Made by a program: the position numbers and the translations under genes | The notes under the pieces: model-generated | What the model was told of the DNA's origin: nothing | Seen by the model: the letters and a program-made list of their open reading frames with translations, nothing else | Databases searched by the model: none | Part shown: positions 43,920 to 52,753 of the stretch, one piece after another | Position numbering within the stretch: position 1 is the first letter of the stretch | Layout of the letters: each line of letters opens with the position of its first letter | NCBI RefSeq assembly: GCF_004115975.1 | Contig: NZ_SDDZ01000003.1 | Location: 372,001-436,000 of the forward strand | Source: Gelidibacter gilvus | GTDB taxonomy: Bacteria; Bacteroidota; Bacteroidia; Flavobacteriales; Flavobacteriaceae | Reading direction: 5' to 3' | Length of the DNA stretch: 64,000 nucleotides

Positions 43920-44636
43920 TCAATCCTTGTGAATGATGAAAATGGCCGGACGTTTGTGCAGGTCTACTTTTATGTGCTTCCAATCGTTAATGCTATAGGT
44001 TTTTATGTACTCTGAAGGTAAGGTGAGGTCGCAAGCCACACAGAGCCTAGTCTGCGGATGCAGGGTTACAATCAAATCTTCCAACAATTTATTGTTTCGG
44101 TAGGGTGTTTCGATAAATAATTGAGTTTGGTTATGGTCATTAGATAGCTTTTCCAAGCGCTTCAATTCGGTTTTTCGATCGTTTTTATCGATGGGTAAAT
44201 AACCATTAAACGCAAAACTTTGTCCGTTCATGCCAGAGCCCATTAATGCCATAATAATGGATGATGGGCCAACCATAGGGACCACTTGGATGTTGTTTTC
44301 ATGAGCCAATTTCACGATGTCCGAACCTGGATCTGCAATAGCAGGACATCCCGCCTCCGACAGTAATCCCATTGGTTTCCCTTCTTTACAAGCGTTTAAA
44401 AATGATAATTTTTCGGATGCTTCAGTGAACTTATTTAGAATTTTCAGCTGTAGGGAGGGTTGCGATTTTTCGGGATGAGTTTTTTTAATAAAGCGCCTTG
44501 CAGATTTTTCATTTTCAACAATATAGTCGTCTGTGAAGTCTATTACTTTTTTTATTGAAATAGGCAAAACGTCCCAAACAGGTTCATCACCTAAATCAGT
44601 AGGAATTAAGTAGAGTTTTCCAAAGTGATTTTTCAT
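43920..44636 (-). CDS. RsmI-like tetrapyrrole-methylase-fold methyltransferase
   Basis: A 238-residue SAM-dependent enzyme. I chose the start at 44636 (MKNHFGKLYLIPTDLGDEPV) over an upstream Met 63 nt earlier. The fold signatures are GLLSEAGCPAIADPGSDIV, VPMVGPSSIIMALMGSG and FNGYLPI, plus FIETPYRN, all as in RsmI, which 2'-O-methylates C1402 of 16S rRNA. The N-terminus differs from classic RsmI, so it may be a related subfamily. Its stop meets the convergent lysozyme-like gene without a gap. Confidence 0.85.
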   Translation of the reverse strand: MKNHFGKLYLIPTDLGDEPVWDVLPISIKKVIDFTDDYIVENEKSARRFIKKTHPEKSQPSLQLKILNKFTEASEKLSFLNACKEGKPMGLLSEAGCPAIADPGSDIVKLAHENNIQVVPMVGPSSIIMALMGSGMNGQSFAFNGYLPIDKNDRKTELKRLEKLSNDHNQTQLFIETPYRNNKLLEDLIVTLHPQTRLCVACDLTLPSEYIKTYSINDWKHIKVDLHKRPAIFIIHKD

Positions 44637-44766
44637 TAGTTTATAACGGATTTTCGAGTTGTTGTATATCAGATAAAATTGAAAATCTCCAAAATACACT
44701 CGCGTCTGATTGGAAACATAGAAATTGCTATTAAATTCACGAAAACAGATAAGCCTTATGAAAAAG

Positions 44767-45222
44767 TCACCTACTTAAATCGAGAGCAATTTTTTCGCAA
44801 GCCTCGTCTAATAAAGTGTAAACATCTTCGAAGTCTTGTGTGCTGCCCCAGTAAGGATCCGGAACTTCCTTTTTATTGGAAGATTGAGAATCCTGTAAAA
44901 TAAGTTTTACCTTGGCAATATCTTCTGTATCTCTTGCCAGTTTCACAACATTTTCATAGTTGGATTGATCCATGACGTAAATAATATCGAAATTATCGAA
45001 ATCTGAAATTTCAAACTGTCTGCATTTTTGATCGGAAATATCTAGACCTTTAGCTTTCGCAGTGGCAATGGATCGATGATCAGGAGCTTTACCTATATGA
45101 TAATCTCCAGTCCCCGCAGAATCCACTTGAAATTTGTCAGCAGGCAGTTTTGATTCAAGAATGCCATGCGCTAATGGTGATCTGCAGATATTTCCCAAAC
45201 AAACCATTAAAATTCTAGTCAT
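44767..45222 (-). CDS. Low-molecular-weight protein tyrosine phosphatase
   Basis: A 151-residue cytosolic phosphatase. I chose the start at 45222 (MTRILMVCLGNICRSPLAHG), which places the active-site loop CLGNICRS (CX5R) at the N-terminus as in the family. The general acid is in DPYWG near the C-terminus. Targets may include tyrosine-phosphorylated polysaccharide kinases or arginine-phosphorylated proteins. It lies between dnaA and the RsmI-like gene on the same strand. Confidence 0.94.
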   Translation of the reverse strand: MTRILMVCLGNICRSPLAHGILESKLPADKFQVDSAGTGDYHIGKAPDHRSIATAKAKGLDISDQKCRQFEISDFDNFDIIYVMDQSNYENVVKLARDTEDIAKVKLILQDSQSSNKKEVPDPYWGSTQDFEDVYTLLDEACEKIALDLSR

Positions 45223-45336
45223 TTTACTTTGTATTTTATTTATCCTCATAAACAGAGGATAATAATTATGTCGATTAAACCGCTTTCATTCCGATATTTA
45301 GCTCAGAACTTATAAGTTTCTTATTAAAAGAGTATT

Positions 45337-46764
45337 TTAAAGGGCTAATTTCTTGGCAATGTCCTCAACGTACTTTCTGAATTGTTTGTCAGTAGAAGAG
45401 AGGTTGTCAACAGTTTTACAAGCATGGAGTACAGTGGCGTGGTCGCGTTTGCCAATTTGTGAACCAATGCTCGCCAATGATGCTTTGGTATATTTCTTCG
45501 CAAAAAACATCGCTAATTGTCTCGCTTGTACAATATGTCGTTTTCTTGTTTTGGATTGTAGCGTGTCAACATCCATTTGGAAGTAATCTGAAACGACTTT
45601 TTGAATATAATCGATGGAAACCTCACGTTTGGTGTTTTTGACAAACTTTTCAACAATTTCCTTAGCTAGGCTAATGGTTATCTCTTTTTTGTTGAAAGAA
45701 GATTGGGCTATTAAAGAGATAATGGCGCCTTCAAGTTCTCTGACGTTGGTTTTAATATGCTTCGCAACATATTCAATAATATCATCAGGCATTTCCACAC
45801 CATCACGATATAGTTTGTTCTTTAAAATTGACACACGTGTTTCAAAATCAGGGCTTTGCAATTCAGCAGAAAGTCCCCATTTGAATCGGGATAACAAGCG
45901 CTGCTCAATATCCTGCATATCTACTGGTGCTTTATCACTTGTTAAAATAACTTGCTTTCCATTTTGGTGTAAGTGGTTGAAAATATGGAAAAACACATCT
46001 TGTGTTCCTGTTTTGCCTGATAAGAATTGAACGTCATCAATAATCAAAACATCAATGATTTGATAGAAGTGGATGAAATCATTCCTGTTGTTCTTTTTGA
46101 CGGAATCTATGTACTGCTGCGTGAATTTTTCAGCAGAAATATAAAGCACTGTTTTTTCAGGATATTTATCTTTGATATCAATACCAATGGCGTGCGATAA
46201 ATGGGTTTTACCAAGACCAACGCCACCAAAAATAAGTAAGGGGTTAAAAGATGTTCCTCCTGGTTTATTCGCAACTGCCAATCCTGCATTTCTTGCCAAG
46301 CGATTGGAATCTCCTTCAAGGAAATTTTCAAAATTGTAATTTGGATTGAGTTGCGACTCGATTTTTACATTTCTGATCCCAGGAATGATAAATGGGTTTT
46401 TTAATTCCGGATTTTTATTCTTTAACGGGATATCAACATCCTGAGATCTTACTGCACTTCTATTGGAACTTGGTATTTTTTCAGTAAAAGGTTGTTTATT
46501 GCCATAAGTGTTTTCCATCTTTATGACATATACTAATTTTGCCCGGTCTCCAAGCTCTTTATTTAAGGCTACTTTTAGGATTTTTACATAATGCTCTTCA
46601 AGCCATTCGTAAAAGAATTTACTAGGCACTTGTATGCTAAGAGCATTGTCAGTAAGCTTTACTGCTGTAATAGGTTCAAACCAAGTTTTATATGCTTGGG
46701 GTTGGATGTTGTCTTTTATAAAAGATAGACAATTTTTCCAAACCGATTGCGCAGTTACTTCCAT
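45337..46764 (-). CDS. dnaA: Chromosomal replication initiator DnaA
   Basis: A 475-residue AAA+ initiator. Domain I (SVWKNCLSFIKDNI) is followed by a short linker. The ATPase core has Walker A GGVGLGKTH at about residues 180-188 and Walker B VLIIDDVQFLSG. The C-terminal DnaA-box-binding domain includes RDHATVLHACKTV. It opens the origin and regulates its own gene in many bacteria. The 160-bp upstream region has at best one weak DnaA-box-like 9-mer, so I see no origin here. Confidence 0.98.
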   Translation of the reverse strand: MEVTAQSVWKNCLSFIKDNIQPQAYKTWFEPITAVKLTDNALSIQVPSKFFYEWLEEHYVKILKVALNKELGDRAKLVYVIKMENTYGNKQPFTEKIPSSNRSAVRSQDVDIPLKNKNPELKNPFIIPGIRNVKIESQLNPNYNFENFLEGDSNRLARNAGLAVANKPGGTSFNPLLIFGGVGLGKTHLSHAIGIDIKDKYPEKTVLYISAEKFTQQYIDSVKKNNRNDFIHFYQIIDVLIIDDVQFLSGKTGTQDVFFHIFNHLHQNGKQVILTSDKAPVDMQDIEQRLLSRFKWGLSAELQSPDFETRVSILKNKLYRDGVEMPDDIIEYVAKHIKTNVRELEGAIISLIAQSSFNKKEITISLAKEIVEKFVKNTKREVSIDYIQKVVSDYFQMDVDTLQSKTRKRHIVQARQLAMFFAKKYTKASLASIGSQIGKRDHATVLHACKTVDNLSSTDKQFRKYVEDIAKKLAL

Positions 46765-46925
46765 TGTAATAAGTTAATTTTTTGTTGTTAGTCAGATTAG
46801 CAAAAAAAAGAGAAATTGGTGTATTCTCTTGAATAAATTCTGAGACAAATATGTGAACAAATTTCTGAAAAAAAAAATCAAATGCTATTGAATATTCAGA
46901 ATTAAATCCCCATGTTTAATCCGCG

Positions 46926-47366
46926 ATGAAAATACAAAAAATAAACCAAACAAAGATGTCAAATCCTTTATATTGCCACGAAATCCAACTTAGAGTGCGT
47001 TATGCCGAAACCGATCAAATGGGGATTGTCTATTACGGAAACTATGCCCAATACTTCGAGGTTGGAAGGGTAGAGTGGTTGAGGAATTTTGGGATTTCCT
47101 ATAAAAGTATGGAGGAGGAAGGTCTCATGTTGCCCGTAGTAAGCTTGAGTGTAAAATACAAAAAGCCAGCGCGTTACGATGACCTCATTAAAGTAAAGAC
47201 TCAGTTGGTAAAATTGCCTTCTGCAAGCATTGAATTTGACTATGAAATCACTAACGAATCGGGGGAAATTTTGACTCTGGGAAATACCGTTTTGGTATTT
47301 ATGGATGTAAATAAGAATAGACCTACAAAATGTCCAGAATATCTTTTAGACAAACTGCGGAATTAA
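46926..47366 (+). CDS. Hot-dog acyl-CoA thioesterase (YbgC/FcbC type)
   Basis: A 146-residue 4HBT-family enzyme. RVRYAETDQMGIVYYGNYAQYFEVGR is split by the catalytic-type Asp in AETDQMG and the conserved YYGNY. It hydrolyses acyl-CoA thioesters; the substrate is unknown. Either ATG 46926 or ATG 46956 (MSNPLYCHE) could be the start, and the second better matches the usual family length. It is divergent from dnaA and overlaps the convergent IMPACT gene by 4 bp. Confidence 0.9.
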   Translation: MKIQKINQTKMSNPLYCHEIQLRVRYAETDQMGIVYYGNYAQYFEVGRVEWLRNFGISYKSMEEEGLMLPVVSLSVKYKKPARYDDLIKVKTQLVKLPSASIEFDYEITNESGEILTLGNTVLVFMDVNKNRPTKCPEYLLDKLRN

Positions 47367-47983
47367 TCGTTCAAAATTTTCAATTCTACTCCGAAAATGG
47401 GCTCGAAAGCTTCTAAAACACTATTTAAGTTTTTTAATCGGACAGAAATAATGATGGTGCAGGTCAATTCTAAAATTTGACGAACTATTTTCAGGTTTTT
47501 TTCTTTGATAACACGCATCACTTTGTTCATGTCTTTGTACTCAAATTTGAGTTCTATTTCCTGGTTTATGGTTTTTGTGACAATTTTTGAATGCTCCAAT
47601 GCCATTTGTGCGGTTGTTTTGTAGGCGGTTATTAGTCCGCCAACACCCAATTTCACCCCTCCAAAATATCTCACCACGACAATCAATACATTAGTAACCT
47701 CAAAGGATTGAATTTGTCCATAAATAGGCATTCCTGCACTATTGTTTGGTTCTCCATCATCATTGACCCTAAATTGGAATTGATTTTCCAGAATTCCAAG
47801 TTGATAGGCGTAACACCAATGCCTGGCAGAATGGTGTTGTTTTTTTAAATTTTCAAGATGAATTTTGACATCCTCTTCTGTTTTCACTGGGAATACGTAG
47901 CCGAAAAATTTACTATTTTTTTCTTTAAATAAGACTTCAGCAGAGGGTTTCGTTATGGTTTTGTAAGTGTCTTTTTCTGTCAT
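47363..47983 (-). CDS. IMPACT/YigZ family protein
   Basis: A 206-residue protein. I chose ATG 47983 (MTEKDTYKTI), because the upstream start would be a TTG inside the EamA stop region. The N-terminal domain has KKNSKFFGYVFPV-type residues, HHSARHWCYAYQLG, NDDGEPNNSAGMPI and RYFGGVKLGVGGLI, all diagnostic of the IMPACT fold. The small C-terminal ferredoxin-like domain follows. The role is unclear; the eukaryotic relative regulates Gcn2. The start is 1 nt after the EamA stop. Confidence 0.93.
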   Translation of the reverse strand: MTEKDTYKTITKPSAEVLFKEKNSKFFGYVFPVKTEEDVKIHLENLKKQHHSARHWCYAYQLGILENQFQFRVNDDGEPNNSAGMPIYGQIQSFEVTNVLIVVVRYFGGVKLGVGGLITAYKTTAQMALEHSKIVTKTINQEIELKFEYKDMNKVMRVIKEKNLKIVRQILELTCTIIISVRLKNLNSVLEAFEPIFGVELKILND

Positions 47984-47984
47984 G

Positions 47985-48848
47985 TCATGCAAAAGTTACT
48001 AAATATATGGCAATAAGCGCCATCCCAATTCCTGTCCAATTTCTTTTGGTTAAATGCTCCTTAAAGAAATAAAGACCAATGATGGTGGAAATCATCACTA
48101 TGGCTACGTTATTTATGGTGAAGAACGTGGAGCTTTCCATATTTGGAGATTGTAGTGCTTTAATGATATAATAGAGTGAAGCATAATTTGCAAGACCTAA
48201 GACGGTACCTGCAGAAATACTTTTTGGATCCAGCTGCAACTGATTCCGTAATGCTTTGCCACCTAAAATGATCATGCCGATTATTCCTGCAAATCCAAAA
48301 ACACATGCAGAAAACAAAGGTATACCATCTTCAGAAACGGACGTATGCTGTAAATAATTGATATAGGTGTCACTGAGTCCTGAACCCAAGAAAAGCAATA
48401 AGGGTAGCATAAGGTTTTTCTTGAAATTCACAGTGGTTTTTGACTTTGCCGAAACCAAATACACCGCAATTAAGGCTAAAACTATACCGATGATTTTTTG
48501 ATATCCAAGACTATCACGGAATACAATGATACCAAAAATGATAGGAATGATGACACTCATCTTTGAGGCGACAGCAGCCACGGAAAGCCCATTTTTTTGC
48601 GCGGTCCAAGCCATCATAGTGAAAAGACCGATAAACATGGCGCCAATAAGTACACTGCCTAAAAACCATTCAGAATTAAGTAGAATATTGACAGAAACCG
48701 ATTCTTTAACATTCCACGCGCCAAAGCTAAAAGCAACAATATAATTGACTACAATCGCCTGAAAGGTATTGACCTTAAATTTCTCCAATAGTTTGAATAC
48801 GACAAAAATGAATAATGACGCAGTTATACTGAGAACAAGGTAAATCAA
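47985..48848 (-). CDS. EamA-family (DMT superfamily) transporter
   Basis: A 287-residue inner-membrane protein with ten predicted helices in two EamA halves, including the half-repeat ends GIVLALIAVYLVSA and GIGMALIAIYLVTF. Family members export metabolites such as amino acids or nucleotides; the substrate is unknown. It overlaps the HAD gene upstream by 4 bp and is followed 1 nt later by the IMPACT gene, so it is in the ribD-HAD-EamA-IMPACT run. Confidence 0.92.
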   Translation of the reverse strand: MIYLVLSITASLFIFVVFKLLEKFKVNTFQAIVVNYIVAFSFGAWNVKESVSVNILLNSEWFLGSVLIGAMFIGLFTMMAWTAQKNGLSVAAVASKMSVIIPIIFGIIVFRDSLGYQKIIGIVLALIAVYLVSAKSKTTVNFKKNLMLPLLLFLGSGLSDTYINYLQHTSVSEDGIPLFSACVFGFAGIIGMIILGGKALRNQLQLDPKSISAGTVLGLANYASLYYIIKALQSPNMESSTFFTINNVAIVMISTIIGLYFFKEHLTKRNWTGIGMALIAIYLVTFA

Positions 48849-49456
48849 AATAGATCACTTTTGGTTGACATCAATGAAGTGATGTCATCAGTTTCTGGAT
48901 TGATATGCCAGGTATGGATCCCTAATTTGGAGGCAGAAACAATGTTTTCTTCAGTATCATCAATAAATAAGGTCTCCTCGGCTTTTATATTGTTTTCTTT
49001 TAAAACAAATTCATAGATATTTGCGTTGGGCTTTCTTAACTGAATTTCATGAGATAGATAGAACGCATCAAACTGAGCTTTAAATTCTTCGTAGAAATTC
49101 ACATTTTCTTTGACCCAATTGATATGTAGCTCGTTTGTATTGCTCAACAAAATAAGTTTATACTTTTTGTCCGCCGCCAACTCTTCTAAAAACTCCAATC
49201 TGTGCAAGGGGAAATCCCTTAAGATATAATTCCAGGAATCTAAAAGCGCGTCTCTGTCGTGATCCGGAAAATTATCCAAATAGAATTCCAAAAATTCATC
49301 AGTACTCATAAGTCCTTGTTCATAAAGGATGTTTATGGCATGTATTTCATCCGATAGCTCATTCATTTCGAATAGATTGAGCACATTGTCCATGGCGCCT
49401 TTTTTATCTAGATTTATAAAAACATCTCCAAAATCGAATATTATATTTTTAATCAT
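48845..49456 (-). CDS. HAD-superfamily hydrolase (YihX-like)
   Basis: A 203-residue cytosolic phosphatase-fold enzyme. The nucleophile motif is FDFGDVFIN at the N-terminus. LLSNTNELH is motif II, the lysine is in LRKPNANIY, and the acidic motif IV is in LFIDDTEENI. This is the pattern of alpha-D-glucose-1-phosphate phosphatase YihX and relatives; the substrate here is not known. It overlaps ribD by 8 bp and EamA by 4 bp. Confidence 0.9.
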   Translation of the reverse strand: MIKNIIFDFGDVFINLDKKGAMDNVLNLFEMNELSDEIHAINILYEQGLMSTDEFLEFYLDNFPDHDRDALLDSWNYILRDFPLHRLEFLEELAADKKYKLILLSNTNELHINWVKENVNFYEEFKAQFDAFYLSHEIQLRKPNANIYEFVLKENNIKAEETLFIDDTEENIVSASKLGIHTWHINPETDDITSLMSTKSDLF

Positions 49457-50528
49457 GTGTATAAAGTTTTAAGGTATCATTTATGATTTTTTCTTCAGAA
49501 AGTAACCTTCCTGAAAAGTGAGGTGCTTTTGTGCCAGTGGTAAAGTTAATAGTGCCTTTAAAAACACGGGCTTCATCCCAAAGACCTTCATCTATAAACG
49601 TTTGAAGCGTTTGGCGTCCGCCTTCAATAATGACAGAATTGATATTTTGGTTAAAAAGAATTGTGCAAATTTGTTGGGCGATTTTATCTTTTAAATCCCA
49701 ATTCAGAAATTCGAGATTAGCGGATAGGTGGGGATATTCAAAATTGTCATCCTGAGTATCTGTGCTCCCCGCTACGTCCTTCTCACTTATCATAATTGTT
49801 TTTACTTTGCCATCAAAAACAGTAAAATTTTTAGGGAGGCGTGAATTTTTATCTAAAACAATGCGTATCGGGTTCTTGCCGTTCCAATCCCTGGTTGTCA
49901 AACTCGGATTGTCTTCAATTACCGTATTGGTTCCTACTAAAATAGCCTGTTCCTCCGCGCGCCATTTATGCACTAATTGTCGTGAAAGTTCATTAGTAAT
50001 CCATACTGGCTTTTGTTCATTCCTTGTGGAAGGGGCAATAAAACCATCGGCGGTTTCTGCCCATTTTAATATGATATACGGTCGTTTTTTATTGTGGAAT
50101 GTAAAAAAGCGCTTGTGATGCTCTTTTACTTCATCTTCCAAAACACCTACAATAACTTCACATCCTGAAGCTTTTAGTCTTTCAATACCCTTCCCCGCAA
50201 CGTTACTGTGTGTATCAATAGTCCCGATAATGACCTTTGGGATTTTATAATTGATTATGGCATCGGCACAAGGTGGTGTTTTTCCAAAATGTGAACAGGG
50301 TTCTAAAGTTACATAAAGCGTTGATTTTGGCAGTAAATCCTGGTTTTTTACGCTATTTATGGCATTCACTTCGGCATGAGCGCCACCGTACGGACTAGTA
50401 AAGCCCTCGCCAATAATTGTTTGGTCATGGACAATGACACATCCAACCATGGGGTTTGGTGCTGTAGTGCCAAGCCCATTTTTGCCGATTTCAATGCAAC
50501 GTTTTATATATTTTTCATGTATATTCAT
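49449..50528 (-). CDS. ribD: Bifunctional riboflavin biosynthesis deaminase/reductase
   Basis: A 359-residue enzyme catalysing two steps from the GTP-derived pyrimidine to 5-amino-6-ribitylamino-uracil phosphate. The N-terminal deaminase has the zinc-binding HAEVNAI and PCSHFGKTPPCADAI. The C-terminal reductase has RPYIILKWAETADGFIA, VGTNTVIEDNPSLTTR and VIIEGGRQTLQTFI. No FMN riboswitch is visible upstream; only 35 bp separate it from the divergent GNAT gene. It starts the ribD-HAD-EamA-IMPACT run. Confidence 0.96.
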   Translation of the reverse strand: MNIHEKYIKRCIEIGKNGLGTTAPNPMVGCVIVHDQTIIGEGFTSPYGGAHAEVNAINSVKNQDLLPKSTLYVTLEPCSHFGKTPPCADAIINYKIPKVIIGTIDTHSNVAGKGIERLKASGCEVIVGVLEDEVKEHHKRFFTFHNKKRPYIILKWAETADGFIAPSTRNEQKPVWITNELSRQLVHKWRAEEQAILVGTNTVIEDNPSLTTRDWNGKNPIRIVLDKNSRLPKNFTVFDGKVKTIMISEKDVAGSTDTQDDNFEYPHLSANLEFLNWDLKDKIAQQICTILFNQNINSVIIEGGRQTLQTFIDEGLWDEARVFKGTINFTTGTKAPHFSGRLLSEEKIINDTLKLYTHD

Positions 50529-50530
50529 CC

Positions 50531-50542
50531 CGATAATTATCG
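50531..50542. repeat. Perfect palindrome in the ribD/GNAT divergent gap
   Basis: CGATAATTATCG (50531-50542) is a perfect 12-bp palindrome in the 35-bp region shared by two divergent genes. It could be an operator, or part of a dispersed CCCGATnnnATCGGG-type repeat. Confidence 0.45.
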
Positions 50543-50563
50543 AGACAAAAATAACATAATATC

Positions 50564-51055
50564 GTGAGCAAAGCCGCTATCCTTATTAGAGAAATTAAAA
50601 TTGAAGATGATGCCCAAGTAGCACAAGTAATTCGTGCGGTGTTGGTGGAAATGGGGGTGCCAAAAGTTGGGACTGCCTATGCTGACAAAGCTCTTGATGA
50701 AATGACCGCTACTTATGATAAGGATAATGCAACTTATTTTGTAGTTGAAGATCAAGGGAAGATTATTGGTGGCGCGGGAATAGCCCAATTAGAAAATTTT
50801 GAGGGCAGCATATGTGAGTTGCAAAAAATGTATTTTTTACCAGAGGCGAGAGGAAAGGGGCTCGGAGCTAAGATGATGGAAATTTGTTTGAAAAAAGCCA
50901 AATCATTTGGTTATGAAAAATGCTATCTCGAGACCTTGCCTTATATGAAAGATGCCACAAAACTTTATTCCAGAACTGGATTTGAACCTTTGGAAGGACC
51001 AATGGGTGATACGGGACATTATTCTTGTAATGTTTGGATGCTAAAATCATTATAA
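50564..51055 (+). CDS. GNAT-family N-acetyltransferase
   Basis: A 163-residue protein starting at GTG 50564. The acetyl-CoA-binding loop LPEARGKGLGAKMMEICLK is clear and is preceded by ICELQKMYFL and followed by YEKCYLETL. The acceptor is unknown. Its stop overlaps the prmC start (TAATG), so the pair is coupled. It is divergent from ribD. Confidence 0.92.
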   Translation: MSKAAILIREIKIEDDAQVAQVIRAVLVEMGVPKVGTAYADKALDEMTATYDKDNATYFVVEDQGKIIGGAGIAQLENFEGSICELQKMYFLPEARGKGLGAKMMEICLKKAKSFGYEKCYLETLPYMKDATKLYSRTGFEPLEGPMGDTGHYSCNVWMLKSL

Positions 51056-51915
51056 TGCTTTTAAAAACACTACGAGAACACTTTTATAGCGCACTGAAAG
51101 AGGAGTATCCAGAAACGGAAATTCGATCTTTTTTTAATTTATTGTCCGAATGTTTTTTGAAAATGAAACCTGTAGAAGTGAGCATGAATCTGTATGCGCC
51201 TATTTCAGGGAAGAAAACTGAAAAGTTTGAAAATGCCATCACCCGGCTTAAGAATCAAGAACCGATTCAATATATTATCGGATCGACGGAGTTTTACGGA
51301 TTGCCATTTAAGGTTACTGAAAGTACGTTGATACCAAGACCAGAAACAGAAGAATTGGTACAGTGGGTCTTAGATTCTTCAGCATCCAAAATGGAAAACT
51401 TTACCATTCTTGATATTGGAACGGGAACAGGTTGTATTGCAATTTCCTTAGCGAAAAACAGACCTCATGCCACAGTTTTTGCTGTAGATATAAGTGGAAA
51501 AGCTTTAACGGTAGCCAAAACCAATGCGAAACTTAACAAGGTAGATGTGGAGTTCATGGAATTAGATATTCTTAATTGGAATTCGGAATTTGAAAATTTG
51601 GAATTCGACATCATTGTATCCAATCCGCCGTATGTTAGAACCTTGGAGAAATCCCAAATGAGCGATAATGTTTTGCGACATGAGCCATCCTTGGCATTAT
51701 TTGTAACCGATGATGATCCGCTTATTTTCTATAAAAAGATAGCCGAGTTTTCAACAGCACATCTCAAAAGGAATGGGCAACTTTTTTTTGAAATCAACCA
51801 ATATTTAGGAGCTGAAATGGTTCAATTACTTGAAAATTTCGATTATAGAGATGTTGAGCTCAAAAAGGACATTTTTGGTAATGCCCGAATGGTTGCTGCA
51901 AATAAAATTTCTTGA
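51055..51915 (+). CDS. prmC: Release factor glutamine methyltransferase PrmC
   Basis: A 286-residue enzyme that methylates the glutamine of the GGQ motif in release factors RF1 and RF2. I chose ATG 51055, which overlaps the GNAT stop, over an upstream Met. The SAM-binding motif ILDIGTGTGCIAISLA and the substrate-binding NPPY (SNPPYVRT) are diagnostic. IPRPETEELV is also typical. The gene is coupled to the GNAT gene, and its release-factor substrates are not in this window. Confidence 0.96.
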   Translation: MLLKTLREHFYSALKEEYPETEIRSFFNLLSECFLKMKPVEVSMNLYAPISGKKTEKFENAITRLKNQEPIQYIIGSTEFYGLPFKVTESTLIPRPETEELVQWVLDSSASKMENFTILDIGTGTGCIAISLAKNRPHATVFAVDISGKALTVAKTNAKLNKVDVEFMELDILNWNSEFENLEFDIIVSNPPYVRTLEKSQMSDNVLRHEPSLALFVTDDDPLIFYKKIAEFSTAHLKRNGQLFFEINQYLGAEMVQLLENFDYRDVELKKDIFGNARMVAANKIS

Positions 51916-51952
51916 CTATTTATTTTTGGAAGAGATGATGAAACATAACCCA

Positions 51953-52678
51953 TTAATTTTTGATAAGCTTTAGCATAGCCACAATAACTTCTATGTTGGA
52001 TGCCATTTCTTGACCTTCATTCAAAAAACTAGGGGTGTTCATCGGGATAGTGGTTGAGGCTTTAACTTCTGGTGATAATACTGCAGAGCAATGGGCTTCG
52101 TTGAATCCAGCGCCCTTAAAGATTAAAATGTTTTTAGGGTTGATTCCAGATCCCGGAAGAATCGTAAGCAGGCCATCCGCCAATTTATTTAATTGGTTCA
52201 AAATCAATATTCCTTTTTCTGCAGAGCTTGCTTGGCCCGAGGTAAGGATACGATCCACTTTAAGTTCCATCAATACTTTTAAGGCGTCAAAGGGATTTGG
52301 TGTGCGATCAAAAGCACGATGAAAGGTAAAAGGTAAAGGTTTTGAGAGTTCTATCAATTCCTTTGTACGTTCAACATCAACGGTATTATCTAAATTTAAA
52401 ACGCCCGAAACAATGCCGTCGCAGCCTAATTCTTTACAAATTTGAATGTCCTGTTTCATAATTTCAAAATCCGCTTCAGAATAGGTGAAATTGCCACTCC
52501 TAGGTCTAATGAGCACAAAAACCGGAATGCTCAAATTTTCCATGACCTGTTTTATCAAACCATAAGAAGGCGTAATGCCACCGACCGCCAATTCTGAACA
52601 CAATTCTATCCGATGGGCGCCAGCGTTTTGGGCATTGATTGCTGATTGGTAATTGGATGCGCATATTTCTAATATCAT
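51953..52678 (-). CDS. cutC: CutC-family protein
   Basis: A 241-residue TIM-barrel protein. LEICASNYQSAINAQNAGAHRIELC and LAVGGITPSYGLIK at the N-terminus and the IRPRSGNFTYSEAD segment are hallmarks of CutC. The family was originally tied to copper homeostasis, but that role is doubtful and the true activity is unsettled. It follows the GH20 hexosaminidase gene on the same strand with a 75-bp gap. Confidence 0.94.
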   Translation of the reverse strand: MILEICASNYQSAINAQNAGAHRIELCSELAVGGITPSYGLIKQVMENLSIPVFVLIRPRSGNFTYSEADFEIMKQDIQICKELGCDGIVSGVLNLDNTVDVERTKELIELSKPLPFTFHRAFDRTPNPFDALKVLMELKVDRILTSGQASSAEKGILILNQLNKLADGLLTILPGSGINPKNILIFKGAGFNEAHCSAVLSPEVKASTTIPMNTPSFLNEGQEMASNIEVIVAMLKLIKN

Positions 52679-52753
52679 ATATACTTCTTTAAAACAACGT
52701 TTGCTTTTTTAAGATCTGACAGGTTTTTGAAAGTCGTCAGGTCTGGATAGGTG

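Noticed and set aside
46765-46925. Possible replication origin upstream of dnaA
   Set aside because: Only one poor DnaA-box-like 9-mer (TGTGAACAA) and no AT-rich 13-mer array; too little for an origin.
50529-50563. FMN riboswitch before ribD
   Set aside because: The spacer is 35 bp and contains no RFN-element motifs.
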